From: Costus lasius
Lineage: Eukaryota > Streptophyta > Magnoliopsida > Zingiberales > Costaceae
DNA length: 64,000 nucleotides
Direction: 5' to 3'
Assembly: GCA_027563935.2 (NCBI GenBank)
Contig: CM050449.1
Coordinates: 89,380,371-89,444,370, forward strand
Each line of letters opens with the position of its first letter. Position 1 is the stretch's first letter. Below the pieces are notes generated by a model, which saw only the letters and a list, made by a program, of their open reading frames with translations, had not been told where the DNA came from and searched no databases. Positions 23,366 to 36,522 of the stretch are shown in pieces. Both the position numbers and the translations under genes were made by a program.

Positions 23366-24166
23366 AATATATAAAATATATCTTATTTTCCATTCCTCTT
23401 AGTAAACGTCAGGAAGAATTTTATTCCAAATTTTTCTTTCCATCCAAATATTTCTTCCATCTAAGTTTCTCATCCCCTTAAAAATCTATCCCTTTTAGTA
23501 TACACAACCTTATGGTGCAACTTCTCGATTTAAACCTAAGAAATTCTACTATAGTCGAGAATCTGTAATCAGCAAGTTTTTTGAACCTGCTCTCAGCTTA
23601 TGGACCTTCGATCTTGCACGCAATGCCCTTCAACGACCATCCACACAGGCAAAAATCCCAAACCCTAATCCCCTCGATTTCCTTCCCCTTCCTGACAACT
23701 AGTGAGTAGTGACCCCTCCTCCCTCCCAGCTTTCTCCAATTCTCCTGGCACGACCCAATGACCCTTCCTCCCTTCCAGCGTCCTCCAGACCTCACAGTGA
23801 CCTCTAGATCTTGTGTAGCGACTCTAGTAGAGTAGTAGCCTTTAGTTTGTGTCAACCTCCTTTCCTCACTTCCCCCTTCCCTCTGTACATAATTTTTTGG
23901 TCAATATTAGTTTGATCAAGCTAGATGCACCCACAAGTCTATTGCTATTTTGGAATTGTTATAATTTTTTAAAATTTTTAATTTTTTTTACTTATAGTTT
24001 AAATTTCTTATTTTTGAATTTATAGAGGGAGGAAGGAGAGGAATTTTTCCTAAACAACAAATAGAACTAAATAAATTAAAATTTTCCTAACATAAATATC
24101 TCAAAAATCTATGTATTTTGCATCGTACCAAGATGCTTATGTTAGCGAGCTGTCTCTTGTAACGAC
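23366..24166. other. Unassigned non-coding stretch
   Basis: A pyrimidine-rich part (23590-23880) gives a minus frame at 23598-23855 without recognisable features. The remainder is AT-rich. I see no gene. Confidence 0.4.
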
Positions 24167-24170
24167 CTTG

Positions 24171-24849
24171 TGTTAGATTAATTATAATATTATTATATTA
24201 TATTATGATTAATTAGTGGCCTTCATGACCACATAATTGCATCGTATCCCATATATATTAAATGAATATTATGGGCATATATAGATAAGATATAATAATC
24301 AAAATCAATGTATCTAAATAGGTATGCATAGACAAGTTTAAAATACAATGATCAAAGTCAATGTATGTAATTAATGGATCACATATTTTCATGACCAAAG
24401 TCATGAATAACAAAGTGATTATCAACTTATCCATTTCAGTTAATAAAAATTTCACCAAGATAATGGATATACATTTATGATTACATACATACATCTATAA
24501 TTAACAATACATGATAAGTTATCTCTATCTTATCTCATCTTATCTATGAGGAAGAGCAAATGAGTCTATTTATGGTCATGATGAGAAGGGTCACCTTTGC
24601 ACCCCCTATAAATAGGGTCTTGGACTCTCTTTCCACTTAAGCAATATGCATAGATCATCCTATCACTAAAGGCACAAATATAAAAGTATTAGGAGAGGGA
24701 AGTTCAAGAACTTTCAAGGTTAATACACATGGTTATTTAAGTTAACCCATGAATTGGGACATGCTACATCACAATATATGTTTTAAATATTATTTTCAGA
24801 TTTATAAGTCATAATTAAAGATAAATAAAATTTATATTATTTTCCAACA
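24171..24849 (+). mobile_element. Solo LTR, 679 bp
   Basis: It begins TGTTAGATTAATTATAA and ends TTTTCCAACA, so it has TG/CA ends with the short inverted termini TGTT/AACA. Direct repeats CTTG lie immediately outside at 24167-24170 and 24850-24853. A core promoter TATA box (CTATAAATAG, 24606-24615) sits about two-thirds along, as expected for U3/R, and supports the plus orientation. No internal domain is attached. The superfamily cannot be told from the LTR alone. Confidence 0.75.
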
Positions 24850-25371
24850 CTTGTGAATGCCTCCAATTCTCTTTTTACCGATGCTTGCATCTATCTCCAA
24901 TTAGTTCTAACACGAATTGTCACCCTAAATCTCGCCAAAGCTCACTCAACTTACTTATTACAACCTTCAAGGCCTTACAACAATTCAACGATAATTTGAT
25001 TCCAATAAGGTGAAAAGAATTCAACAATGATTTTTTAAATTTTAATTATTTTTACATGCCCTTTTTTCTTTCATTAAAATTTCAATTTTTTAGTATTGAT
25101 GTAGACCTAAGTACTTAAAATTGTATAGTACAATGAATATTTTTTTCTCAAAAAAAATATTAGTGAGATATAATAATACGAATGACAAGTCGTAGCAGAA
25201 AAAATCCTAGCTTGGGTACCCAACTTATCCTAATTTGTATTTAATGAATCTTAACGCCATATGGTGGAGGTGCAAATCCTGAGATTTTCATATGTTGAAT
25301 TATTGACAGACCTTTCATCAAAGATAATTATCGGTGATAGACTTTATATCAATGCTAATTATTATTGAAAG

Positions 25372-25617
25372 TGTTACAAAATGAAACAAATTAATGAAGA
25401 AATAGAATAATTGAGGTAAGAGGAAATTTTATTTCACTTTCGTTTCTGTGTTTCAATACAAAAAGAGATGCTCTATTTATAGCATCCCAAATGATAAATA
25501 ACTTATGAATCATAATTACATAAGTTAATTACTTTACATAGGTTTCAAGATTATAACCAAAGAATATAAAAACCGAAGGAGGATGAATGGACATCCATAA
25601 TAATATTATTCATAACA
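25372..25617 (-). repeat. 3' LTR of the split copia (246 bp)
   Basis: Plus-strand ends are TGTTACAAAATG and ATTCATAACA. It is followed by CTTCCCCTTGGATGTCC, whose complement, CCAAGGGGAAG, is the polypurine tract, confirming minus orientation. Its partner is at 49183-49429. Confidence 0.93.
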
Positions 25618-25739
25618 CTTCCCCTTGGATGTCCATTAAAAAAATATGTGCCACGTTAAAACCTTTACTAGGAAAAACCCTGTGGGATAAAAACCTAATA
25701 AAGGAAAAAGATTAAAAGAGTACACTATATTAGTAAATG

Positions 25740-28700
25740 TCAATTGATATCTTTGAGTCTACGAATCCCAATATTATATACAAGGTTTTCAAATATTGTA
25801 GTAGGAAGTGTCTTGGTAAATAGATCCACTAGATTATCGCATGAACAGACTTGTTGAATACTTATATCACCATTCTTTTGAAGATCATGAGTGAAAAAGA
25901 ATTTTGGTGAAATATGTTTTGTTCTATCTCCTTTAATGTACCCTTCCTTTAACTGGGCAATACATGCAGTATTATCCTCATATATGATTGTCGGAATTAT
26001 TTTCTCTGAAGATAAGCCACAAGTGTTACATATGTGTTGAATCATAGATATCAACCAAACACATTCTCGACTTGCCTCATGTAGAGCTAAAATTTCTGCA
26101 TGATTGGAAGATGTGGATGCTATAGTCTGTTTCATATACCGCCATGATATAGCTGTTCCACCGCAGGTAAATAAATAACCTATTTGTGATCGACCATTAT
26201 GAGGATTTGACAAATAACTTGCATCTGCATAACCAATTAAGTCTGACTTTGGCACTTTTGAGTAAAACAAACCCATGTCTATTGTTCCTCTAAGATAGCG
26301 AAGTATCTGCTTAACTCCATTCCAATGCCTTCACGTAGGTGAAGAACTATATCTTGCTAATAAATTAACAACAAATGATATATCAGGTAATGTATAATTA
26401 GCAAGATACATTAGTGCTCCAATTGCACTAAGGTATGGTACTTCAGGACCAAGTAATTCTTCATCCTTTTCTTGAGGTCTAAAGGGATATTTGTTCACAT
26501 CTAATGACCTTACAACCATTGGAGTGCACAACGGATGTGACATGTCCATTTAAAACCTTTTTAGCACCTTTGCTAAATAAATATTTTGATGTATAAAAAT
26601 TTCATTACTTAAGTATTCAATTTGTAATCCAAGATAAAATTTTGTCCTTCCAAGATCTTTCATCTCAAATTCTTTTTTTAAACAAGATATAGCTTTTAGA
26701 AGTTCTTCAAGAGTTCCAAGAATATTTAAGTCATCAACATAAACAGTATTTTTCAGATCTTTTAATAAAAATACATGGACATATGGGGTTATTTTTATAT
26801 CCTTCTTTTAGCAAATATTCACTAAGGGGATTATATCACATACGTCCAGATTGTTTCAGCCCATAAAGAGCTTTATTCAACTTGATTGAATAATCTTCTC
26901 GTGAAGATAAATTATATGCTTCAAGAAGATTAAATCCTTCTGGTAGCTTCATATAAATATCATTATCTAGAGATCCATATAAATAGGCTGTAACAACATC
27001 CATCAGATGTAAATCAAGTCCTTCTTATGCTACTAAACTAATTAAGTACCGAAATGTACTTGCATCAACCACAGGTGAATATGTTTCTTCAAAATCAATG
27101 CCGGGGTCTTTGTAAAAAAACCTTGAGCAACAAGTCGTGCTTTATATCTTACAATTTCACCATTCTCATTTTGTTTTCGTACAAAAACCCATTTATATCT
27201 AATAGGTTTTACACCTTTAGGTGTACGAACTACAGGTCCAAAAATTTTTCGTTTAGTAAGAGAATTTAATTCCGCTTCAATTGCATTTTTTCCATTTTGG
27301 CCAATCATCTCTTTGTTTGCAATCTGAAATAAACTTTGGTTCATGATCTTCATTATCATTTATTATATCAAGCGCTATATTATAAACAAAAACATCGTCA
27401 ACGTTGACTTCATTTCGATTCCATTGTATTCTATTCATGACATAATTTATTGAGATCTCTTTATTTTTCACAAATTTTAGTTTCTTGTGTTTCTTCTAGA
27501 ATTGGAATATTGATTATGTTAGAGGACTCTTTTTGAGTTATTACATCCTCGATTCGGCCATCTTGATTTTTAGCTCCTTTTCTTATGCGAGGATTTTTAT
27601 CTTTGGAACCGATGGGTCTGCCACGCTTCATGCGTGCTTGCGACTCATTTATGATACTAGATTTTCCAATAGGAATATCAATTTTTATTGGAGCATTAGC
27701 AGCTGGAATATATGACTTAGTTACTCTTTTTGGGTCAGTGAATGCATCTGGTAATTGGTTGGCTAAGCCTTGTAAATGAATTGTCCTTTGAACTTCTAAT
27801 TCGCATTATTTTGTACGAGGATCAAGATGAGATAATGATAATTCATTCCAACTAATATCTTTTTCCAACTGCTTCTTTTCTCCCCCTAATGTCGGGAAAT
27901 TTGATTCATCAAAATGACAATCGGCAAATCGAGCCATGAATAAATCTCCAGTTAATGGTTCAAGATACTTTAATATAGATGGAGACTCATATCCAATATA
28001 TATTCTCAGCCTTCTTTGAGGACCCATCTTAGTGCGTTGTGGTGGAGCAATTGGAACATATACAACACATCCAAAAATTCTTAGATGGAAAATATTAGGT
28101 TCCTGACTAAAAACCAATTGTAAAGGAGGGGAGAACTTATGATAGCTTATTGGCCTGATGCGAATCAATACTGCAGCATGCAAGATTGCAAGTCCCCAAG
28201 TAGAATTTGGAAGCTTTGATCTCATGAGCAATAGTCTTGCAATCAATTGTAAGCACTTAATGAATGACTCTATAAGTCCATTTTGTGTATGAACATGTGC
28301 TACAGGATGTTCAATATCAATTCCAATAGACATACAATATTCATTAAAAGTTTGGGATGTAAATTCACCAGCATTATCAAGGCGTATTTTCTTAATTGGA
28401 TAATCTGGAAAATGAGCTTTTAGTTAAATTATTTGCACAAGCAATCTCGCAAACGCCTGGTTGCGGGTTGATAATAAACAAACAAGTGACCTTCTAGTTG
28501 AAGCATCAATTAAAACCATAAAATATCTAAATGGTCCACATGGTGGGTGTATTGGTCCACAAATATCACCTTGTATACGTTCTAAAAATATAAGAGATTC
28601 AGTCCTAACTTTGACTGGTGATGGTCGAATTATCAACTTTCCTTCGGAACAAGCAGCACATGAGAAATTATTAGATTGAAGAATCTCCTAGCTCTTCAAT

Positions 28701-28764
28701 AGGTGTCCACATGAATTTTTAATTATTTTTTACATCATAAAAGATCCGGGATGACCCAACCGAT
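25740..28764 (-). pseudogene. Copia integrase, reverse transcriptase and RNase H remnants
   Basis: From right to left: integrase core pieces at 28424-28636 (GDICGPIHPPCGPFRYFMV, with the first catalytic Asp) and 27806-28333 (HVHTQNGLIESFIK, with the catalytic Glu of the DDE triad). RT starts at 27042-27359 (VKPIRYKWVFVRKQNENGE, KARLVAQGF), with degraded middle parts from 26550 to 27040 (DLKNTVYVDDL-type region). The end of RT is at 26331-26549 (YLSAIGALMYLANYTLPDIS). RNase H is at 25740-26276 (GYADASYLSNPHNGRSQIGY, ASTSSNHAEILAL, YEDNTACIAQLKEGYIKGDR). Frameshifts and stops lie between all blocks. Upstream integrase sequence is cut off at 28764 by the gypsy insertion. Confidence 0.92.
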
Positions 28765-28994
28765 TGATGACACCAAAATATATAGTCATTTTTGCGTCAT
28801 TTCATTAGTATTTTTGTGTCATATTCATAGATTTTGCTTATTTTTATGTCTTATTTATCGAATATTGCAGAATCTACACCATTTCTTATTTTTGATCATT
28901 TTCAGGTTAAAAGTGCCATATTTTGATGGATTTTGGAAGATTTGAGCACACTAATAGATTCCAGACATCGAAACAAAGCTACCCACCAAATTTT

Positions 28995-30951
28995 TGTTGG
29001 TGTGTATGCCCTAGGACCTAGTTTTGGTCAACTTATGTACTACTTCACATTGATATTTATATATATCATTCTGCAATTGTCGTTATCATTGTTTGTCTAC
29101 ACCTGCGATTGTGTACTTACATGATAATGTCCTTAGAGACAGATTGGATCTGTGCTCAAATAATTGTCCCCAGTCGATGTACCTGAGTGGATATGGGACA
29201 GCTCTGGTACTTGAGAGACTGGTATGTGGGCTGGTTAGGCACGTGGTGCTAACGCAGACACATGGGTATATCATTGGAGGATATACTAGATAGACCCACT
29301 ATAAGGCTATGACTTGGTGTCATGAGTTATTCTCATAAGTGATAGGAGATGCATTGATCCCTTGACTTGAGGTCATTGATCATTCTATATGGCTAGGGAC
29401 TTGCTTTGATACAACCCAACACCTTGCCGTAGTTGGGAGGTCATAACGGTTGTCATTGAGCATGTCACGACCCATATGAGAAGGTCAATGGACAGACATA
29501 GGATTTGCCCCTTCCTTAGGGAAGTATGATATCCATGGAGCTCCTCTATGGTTCTATGACTGAGAGTGTATGGCCATACCCAGGTAAGAACCTGTTTTAG
29601 TCATAGCCATGTGATTGGATGAAAACAAGTGGTGACACACTTGTCCAATCGGATATCAGTTCGGCAAAGAGACTGTAATGCATCTGTACCTAGTTGCGAT
29701 GATGGGGATGTCGATGTCGATATCCATTCCAATGACCTGGGTAGCAGCGATGCACTGCTAAGTGCCACTCACTGCTTGTGATGACCTTTGGTCAGCACTG
29801 CCAGCGTCAGAGGAACCTACAGGGTCGCACACCTTGATACTTGAGTTCTCGTATTGATCGGGAAGCCTTATGATCGAGTTATTGGATAATTCGGATCTAA
29901 TTGGGAGATTTCGTCAGCGCCAATGGGCCTGATGAGATGGAAGAATATTATTGGAGCCAAACTTCATTTTTGGCAGGTTGACCCGTATTTGACCATGGTT
30001 GGTCACATTTGGATTATGGTTGCATTGGATTTGATCCAAGTGCTTAATCAACCCATGTAATGGAGTTTGGGCTAGCTCATTATCCAATGAGGCCCAATAA
30101 TAAGTTGTCATGAAGAGAAGAAAGGCTAAAAGGGTATAATGGGGACAAATCTTCTCCCCTAGGCGCCTATGGGCATAATGGGGAGAAGTGGCACAATTTG
30201 CTTCATAAGGAAGCAATTGGCGCCTCACCCTTAATCCCTTATGGTATGAATGCCTCTATGGCATTACTTGGGGCGCAAGGCAAGCCCTTGGCGCACAAAG
30301 AAAGACATGGGCTCTAAAAGGAATGGTTGAATGAGAATTATGGAAATGTCTTGGAGACTTTCCTTGTCTCAAACCTTCTCATCCTAGCCACCCACTTGTC
30401 TTGATCCTAGCCTTTCATGAACCACCTCTTGCCCTATAAAAGAGCACCTAGCCGAGCCCTCTAAAGAGTGATCAATCCTTGAAGGCGTGAACACAAGAAG
30501 AGGGGCGAGTGCTAGGAGCAACGGCGTATCTTCCTTCTTCCATAACCGCAAGCCTCTCCCTCCTTTCCTCTTGGCGCAAGGAGCTTTAGTGCTTGGCGGC
30601 TTGGATAGTTTCCCTCTTCCCTTGGCGCATCTTTTCTCTTGGTGGCGCAAGTGAAGTAGAGCATCTCCCTAAGGCTTGGATCTTCTTCCCGAGGCTAGCA
30701 CCGGGCATGGAAGAAGAGAACTCAAGAGATCCGTGTGTGTGAGACTGCAGAGGGCGCACACTTGGGCGCCTACATCGGCATCACTCCAAATTGCTCTTAA
30801 GGTATTTCCTAACTCATCGTGTCGACTCCCTTGCTTGCGATCTTCACTGGGTTTTTAGGACCGGCCTGTTTCGGGGACATTCTTCCTCCGCTGTGTAATA
30901 TGTATGTCTATGACTCTGAAAAATGTAAAATGTCCCCGGGGTTTCCCAACA
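28995..30951 (+). repeat. 5' LTR of the innermost copia
   Basis: Ends TGTTGGTGTG and TTTCCCAACA. It is followed by GTGGTATCATAGG (30952-30964), whose first part matches the initiator tRNA-Met primer site TGGTATCA. It contains several GGCGC-rich segments (30190-30770), unlike the AT-rich DNA around it. Short frames in it also occur in the 3' LTR and are not genes. Confidence 0.95.
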
Positions 30952-32580
30952 GTGGTATCATAGGGACTTGCAAGACTCGAACGATGTTTTATGCTTTTCT
31001 TTCATGCTCACATGCCATATCTCTATTTTCGTAAATAGCATGATGCATGGCAAACGATTTTTCTAAGTAGGAAAAATTAGGGTTTCTTGTTTCTATCATC
31101 CTCTCAATCTCTTTTAGATTTTTGGACTATTTTTCTTGTTTGATTTAAAGATCAAAGGCGCATGTAATTTTGTCAAGTAGGACGGGCATTGTGTCTTCGG
31201 ACTGGCCAAGTCTCTTGATCTGACAAAATTGCCAGCCGAAAGGATCTCTGAAATCATCATGAAAAATAAATCGCAATTAACCAAGAGATTTGTGAGAAGA
31301 AGATGGGAAAAAGAGACTAGTTTTATGAAAAAGTAAAATTTCAGATTTTATGTTTTTAATGAGCATGTAGAATTGCATGAGTAAATACCTTGATTGTGCA
31401 TGATGTTGTGATCATTAGTCAAACCCCCTTTGCATGCATGCGATGTATCCTCGTGAAGCCTGCGTGCCGCTTTTCTTTTTGCTTTTGACTAAGAAGAAGA
31501 TTAGGGTGGCGCATGCACTTGGAACTTGGCGCAAGCCTGCTTAGTGGCACAAGTTAGGCATGGCTGAACCCTTGGGTTTGAGAGCTAGCTAACTTGGCTC
31601 CTTGCATTGTGGCGCATCCTCATTTGAGGAAGACCATGGCATTGGCCAAACCTATGGGGAACTTTTAAAGTGTACCTCTAGGGTTTGAGAGCTAAACCAT
31701 GAGAGAAGGACCTTGGAGCCAACCTTGAAGTTCAAGCTAGAGGTCGGCTAGGCTAGGTCTAGTTTTTGGGGCTTGAGTTCTAGGACAAGAGTTGAACCTA
31801 TTTCATGGCATGGATTGGTTCAATGTCTTGAATAGGATATGATCACATCATTCTTTACTGCTTTTATTATTATCTGCAGAAGCATGCCTGAAATGTTTTA
31901 TCGTTATGTTATCACTATAGGATTGCATGCCTGTAATGATAGACATAAGATAAAACTGAGATGATGAGACCTTAAACAAAACCCTCAATTAAAATATCAA
32001 GTCTGGTTGCCTTCTAACGCGTAGCCCTCACTAAGCTATCGATCAGTGGAGTTGTGAATTATTTCCCACCCTCGTAGGACACACCCACTTATTTTTAGAA
32101 AGTGCGTGGTGGCAATGGTTTCCCCAGTCCAGTTTTAACCTGGGCGTGCCTTCGCAAGGAAACTCGTTGGCCCTGGACATAACGGTTAGGAATGGACTTG
32201 ACTAGAAGTTCACATGTGCTGGGCACATGGTGAAAGTCTAGAGGCATCGTTGAGAGGTAAAAGGTTTCATGTTGTATCCAGCCCTCGCTGGACATGAAAT
32301 GCCCAGACTGTCTCGACAAGGGGAGTTGCTTGGAGCAACCGGCCGGCGCGCCCACCTTAGGAAACATGGGTTACTTTGTGCATCTCATCCCACCCTCGTG
32401 GGATGCGAAGCCTCATGTGAAATAAGGATCCCATCTCATTAGGAAGTCTTAAACTTCCCGATTGACTTTGTGGGTTGTCAATTCGAATTTAAAATAGTGA
32501 GAGCAGTAATCATTTAAAACAAGTCCAGTTTAAATGATTCGAAGTAGTACTAATCTGTTCTTCTTGGGTGTTGTAGAACA
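30952..32580 (+). other. Untranslated leader of the innermost copia
   Basis: This is the stretch between the primer-binding site and the gag ATG. It holds no long plus-strand frame. The 90-residue minus frame at 32095-32367 has no recognisable domain. A leader this long is common in large-LTR copia elements. Confidence 0.7.
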
Positions 32581-35500
32581 ATGGCTACGAACACTGGCGG
32601 ATTATCACTGCGATCACTCCTTGATAAGGATAAGTTAGTTGGAACTAACTTTATGGACTGGCATCGGAACTTGAGGATAGTCCTCAAGCTCGAGAAGAAG
32701 CTGTATGTCCTTGAACAGCCTCTTCCTGCGGCTCCTCCGCCTAATGCCCGAACGGCAGACAGAGATGCTTATATAAAGCATCAGGATGACTCTTTGGAGG
32801 TTGCATGTCTTATGCTAGCCAGCATGGCACCTGAACTGCAGGTGCAATATGAGGAGCAGAACGCTTTTCAGATGATCACTCGCCTGAAACAGATGTTCGA
32901 GGCTCAGGCTAGAACTGAGAGATTTGACACCGCCAAAGCAGTCTTTCGGTGCAAGTTGTCTGAGGGTGCACCAGTGAGACCCCATGTTCTCAAACTCATT
33001 GGGAACGTGGATCATCTCAGGAGACTAGGACACACCATAGACAACGAGCTGGTTGTGGATCTTATTCTGCATTCCCTGCCACCTAGCTTCAGTCCGTTTA
33101 TTATTAACTTCAACATGAACCGGATTGAGTGCACACGGGAGGAATTGATGAATATGCTCCAAACAGCCGAGCGAGAGATGGGTAAGACCAAACCCAATTC
33201 TGTTCTTTTGGTCCCTGCGACCAAGAAGATAAAGAAGAAGGGTAAGGCACGTGCTAAGAGCAGTGCCAGAGGTCCTACCAAAGCACTGAAGAAAAAGGCG
33301 AAGAAGTCAAAGGACCAGAGGTGTTTTCACTGTGGCGAGCAGGGTCACTGGAGAAGGGACTGCAAGCAGCTTCAGAATGAGGAGAAGAAAGGCTTGGCCT
33401 TAACTTCTAGCTCAGGTATCTATGTTACATAAGTCAATCTTTCTACTTCTATGTCATGGGTATTGGATACCGCATGTGGAGCTCATATTTGTACAAATAT
33501 GCAGGGGCTCAAGAAAAGTAGATCGGTGCGGCTTGGAGAGATTGACCTATGCGTTGGAAACGGGGCACAGGTTGCTGCTGTTGCTGTAGGCGTTTTGACT
33601 CTCTCCTTGCCTTCTGGACTTCGATTAGAACTAGATAATTGATTTTGTGTACCTTCACTTAATAAGAACATTGTATCCATTCCTTGCTTAGCAAGGAAAG
33701 GATTTAAATTTGAAATAAATAAGAACTCCTGTTCTTTTTCATTTGCAAATATGTTCTATGGGAAGGGTACTTTGTGCAATGGTCTATATATCTTGGATAT
33801 AGAAAGTTCTATTTGTAACATAAGTAATAAAAGGACCAAACTGAGTGGTTCAGTTGGTGCTTTCCTATGGCACTGTCGATTAGCCCATATAAACAAGAAT
33901 CGCATCCAACAACTCCATGCAAATGGATTGTTAGATTCAAGTTCCTTGGAGGAATTTGATACTTGTGAACCTTGTTTATTAGGGAAAATGACAAAGGCGC
34001 CCTTCACCAAGATTGGTGAGAGGGCAGAAGGTTTATTAGATCTCATACATACTGATGTGTGTGGGCCCTTCAATAAACAAGCCAGAGGAGGGTACAACTA
34101 CTTCATTACCTTCACTGATGACTTCAGTAGGTATGGCTATGTCTACTTAATGAGACATAAATCTGAATCCTTTGAGAAATTCAAGGAGTTCAAGAATGAA
34201 GTAAAGAACCAGCTTGGAAGATCCATTAAAGCTCTTCGATCAGATCGAGGTGGAGAGTACCTGAGCGGTGAGTTCTTTGACTATCTGAGAGAGTGTGGGA
34301 TCATATCCCAACTCACTCCTCCTGGAACACCTCAATGGAATGGTGTGTCTGAAAGGAGAAATCAAACTTTATTGGATATGGTTCGATCTATGATGAGTCA
34401 TGCAACTCTACCTTCATCATTCTGGGGGCATGCACTAGAAACAGCTTCTCTGATACTGAATAATGTTCCATCTAAGAGTGTCTCCAAAATACCATACGAG
34501 ATGTGGAGTGGGAGACGCCCTAATCTCACTTTTATCAAGATCTGGGGATGTGAGGCTTATGTCAAACGTCAGGATTCTAGCAAGCTAGAACCTAGATCTG
34601 ATAAATGTGTGTTTGTGGGGTATCCTAAGGAAACTAAAGGATACTACTTCTATGTCCCAACCGAGAACAAAGTTTTTGTTGCTCGAGGTGCTGTCTTTCT
34701 AGAGAAAGAATTTCTTATGAAAGAAGTTAGTGGGAGGAAGTTTGACTTGGATGAGGTCCAAGTGCAAGCACAAGACAAAGAGATGGAATCTGAGCCACCT
34801 GCACCGGTTGCTAGGCAACCTGAGGCTCAGACACAGGTCCCGCGTAGGTCTGGGAGAATTCGTCGTGCACCTGAAAGGTATGGGTCGCTACCGACCCAAC
34901 ACGATGGGATCTTCATCATTGAGGATGAACCCAGAACCTATGATGAGGCGGTCAGTGGACCGGACTCCGAGGGATGGCTTGACGCCATGCGATCTGAGAT
35001 GGATTCCATGTCGGCTAACCAAGTCTGAGATTTGGTTGAGCTGCCTGATGGGGTAAAACCCATAGGGTGTAAATGGGTCTTCAAGAAGAAGACAGAAATG
35101 GATGGTAAAATAGTTACCTATAAGAGTAGACTAGTGGCTAAAGGATTTAAACAAGTCCACAAGGTGGACTATGATGAAACCTTCTCGCCAGTTGTCATGA
35201 TCAAGTCCATTCGGATTCTGCTTGCTATAGCTGCGTATCATGACTATGAGATATGGCAGATGGATGTGAAGACAGCGTTCCTTAACGGGAAGCTGACTGA
35301 GGATGTGTATATGTCACAACCTGATGGCTTTATCCATCCTGCAGAGGCTAATAAGGCCTGCAGGCTAAAGAGGTCCATTTATGGATTAAAACAAGCATCT
35401 CGAAGTTGGAATCTTCGATTTGATGAAGCCGTGAGAGATTATGGCTTTATCAAAAGCGAAGATGACGCTTGTGTATACAGAAAATTCAGTGGGAGCTTGG

Positions 35501-36501
35501 TGATTTTTCTGGTATTGTATGTTGATGACATACTACTCATCGGAAACCACATCCCTAGTCTTCAAGCTGTGAAGACATGGTTGGGGAAGTGTTTCGAGAT
35601 GAAAGACTTAGGGGAGGCCGCCTATATTCTAGGCATAAGGATCTACCGGGATAGATCCAAGAGGCTTCTAGCCCTTAGTCAGAGTACCTACATTGATAAG
35701 GTACTAGAGAGGTTCTACATGGAGCAATCCAAGAAAGGATACCTTCTAGTGAGACATGGCCTTTCTCTCTCAAAGAGCCAGTGTCCTACAACACAAGCTG
35801 AGAGGGATGACATGAGTCGAATTCCTTATGCTTCGGCAGTAGGATCGATCATGTATGCAATGTTGTGTGCTAGACCAGATGTGGCATATGCTGTGAGCAT
35901 AACCAGCTGATACCAATCCAATCCAGGTTTGCAGCACTGGGTGGCTATAAAGAACATCCTGAAGTATCTGAGAATAACTAAGGATCTGTTCTTGGTCTAT
36001 GGGGGACAGGAAGAGCTCAGTATGCAGGGCTACACTGATGCATCGTTCCAGTCTGACCCTGACGACTTTAGATCACAGGCCGGCTATGTCTTCAAGATAA
36101 ATGAAAGCGCTGTATGTTGGAAGAGCTTCAAGCAATCCACCATAGCAGATTCTACAACCGAAGCTGAGTATGTGGCTGCTTCTGAGGCAGCCAAGGAAGT
36201 TGTTTGGATAAGGAAGTTCTTATGTGATCTTCAGGTGGTACCTAGTGCAATGGATCCCATTGAACTCTACTGTGACAACAATGGAGCAATTGCACAAGCC
36301 AAGGAACCACGGTCTCATCAAAGATCCAAACACATACTCAGAAGATTTCACCTGATCAGAGAGATCATTGACAAAGGTGATGTCAAGATTAGCAGAGTAG
36401 ACACAGAGAACAATCTGGCAGACCCATTGACCAAGGCTTTGGTGCAGCAGAAGCATGATGGTCACGCTAGAGATATGGGGTTGAGATTCCTCAACTTCTA
36501 G
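32581..36501 (+). pseudogene. Copia gag-pol polyprotein with four in-frame stops
   Basis: One frame runs from ATG 32581 to 36501 (1307 codons including the last stop), broken only by stops at 33430, 33640, 35026 and 35908. Gag (about residues 1-283) has SLRSLLDKDKLVGTNFMDWH and the knuckle CFHCGEQGHWRRDC (about residue 247). The protease has SWVLDTACGAHIC. Integrase has the HHCC finger (HCRLAHINKNR, CEPCLLGK) and all three DDE residues (HTDVCGP, SDRGGEY, NGVSERRN). RT has KWVFKKKTEMDGK, WQMDVKTAFLNGKL and the YVDDILLIG active site. RNase H has YTDASFQSDPDDFRSQAGY and STTEAEYVAASEAAKE. The third stop falls where relatives have Trp and the fourth where they have Arg, consistent with C-to-T or G-to-A decay. 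The protein cannot be made in full from this copy. Confidence 0.95.
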
Positions 36502-36522
36502 GTCTTAGTGCAAGTGGGAGAT

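Noticed and set aside
29086..29293. Short frames on both strands near 29.1 and 36.7 kb
   Set aside because: They occur at the same place in both LTRs of the innermost copia and have no domain.
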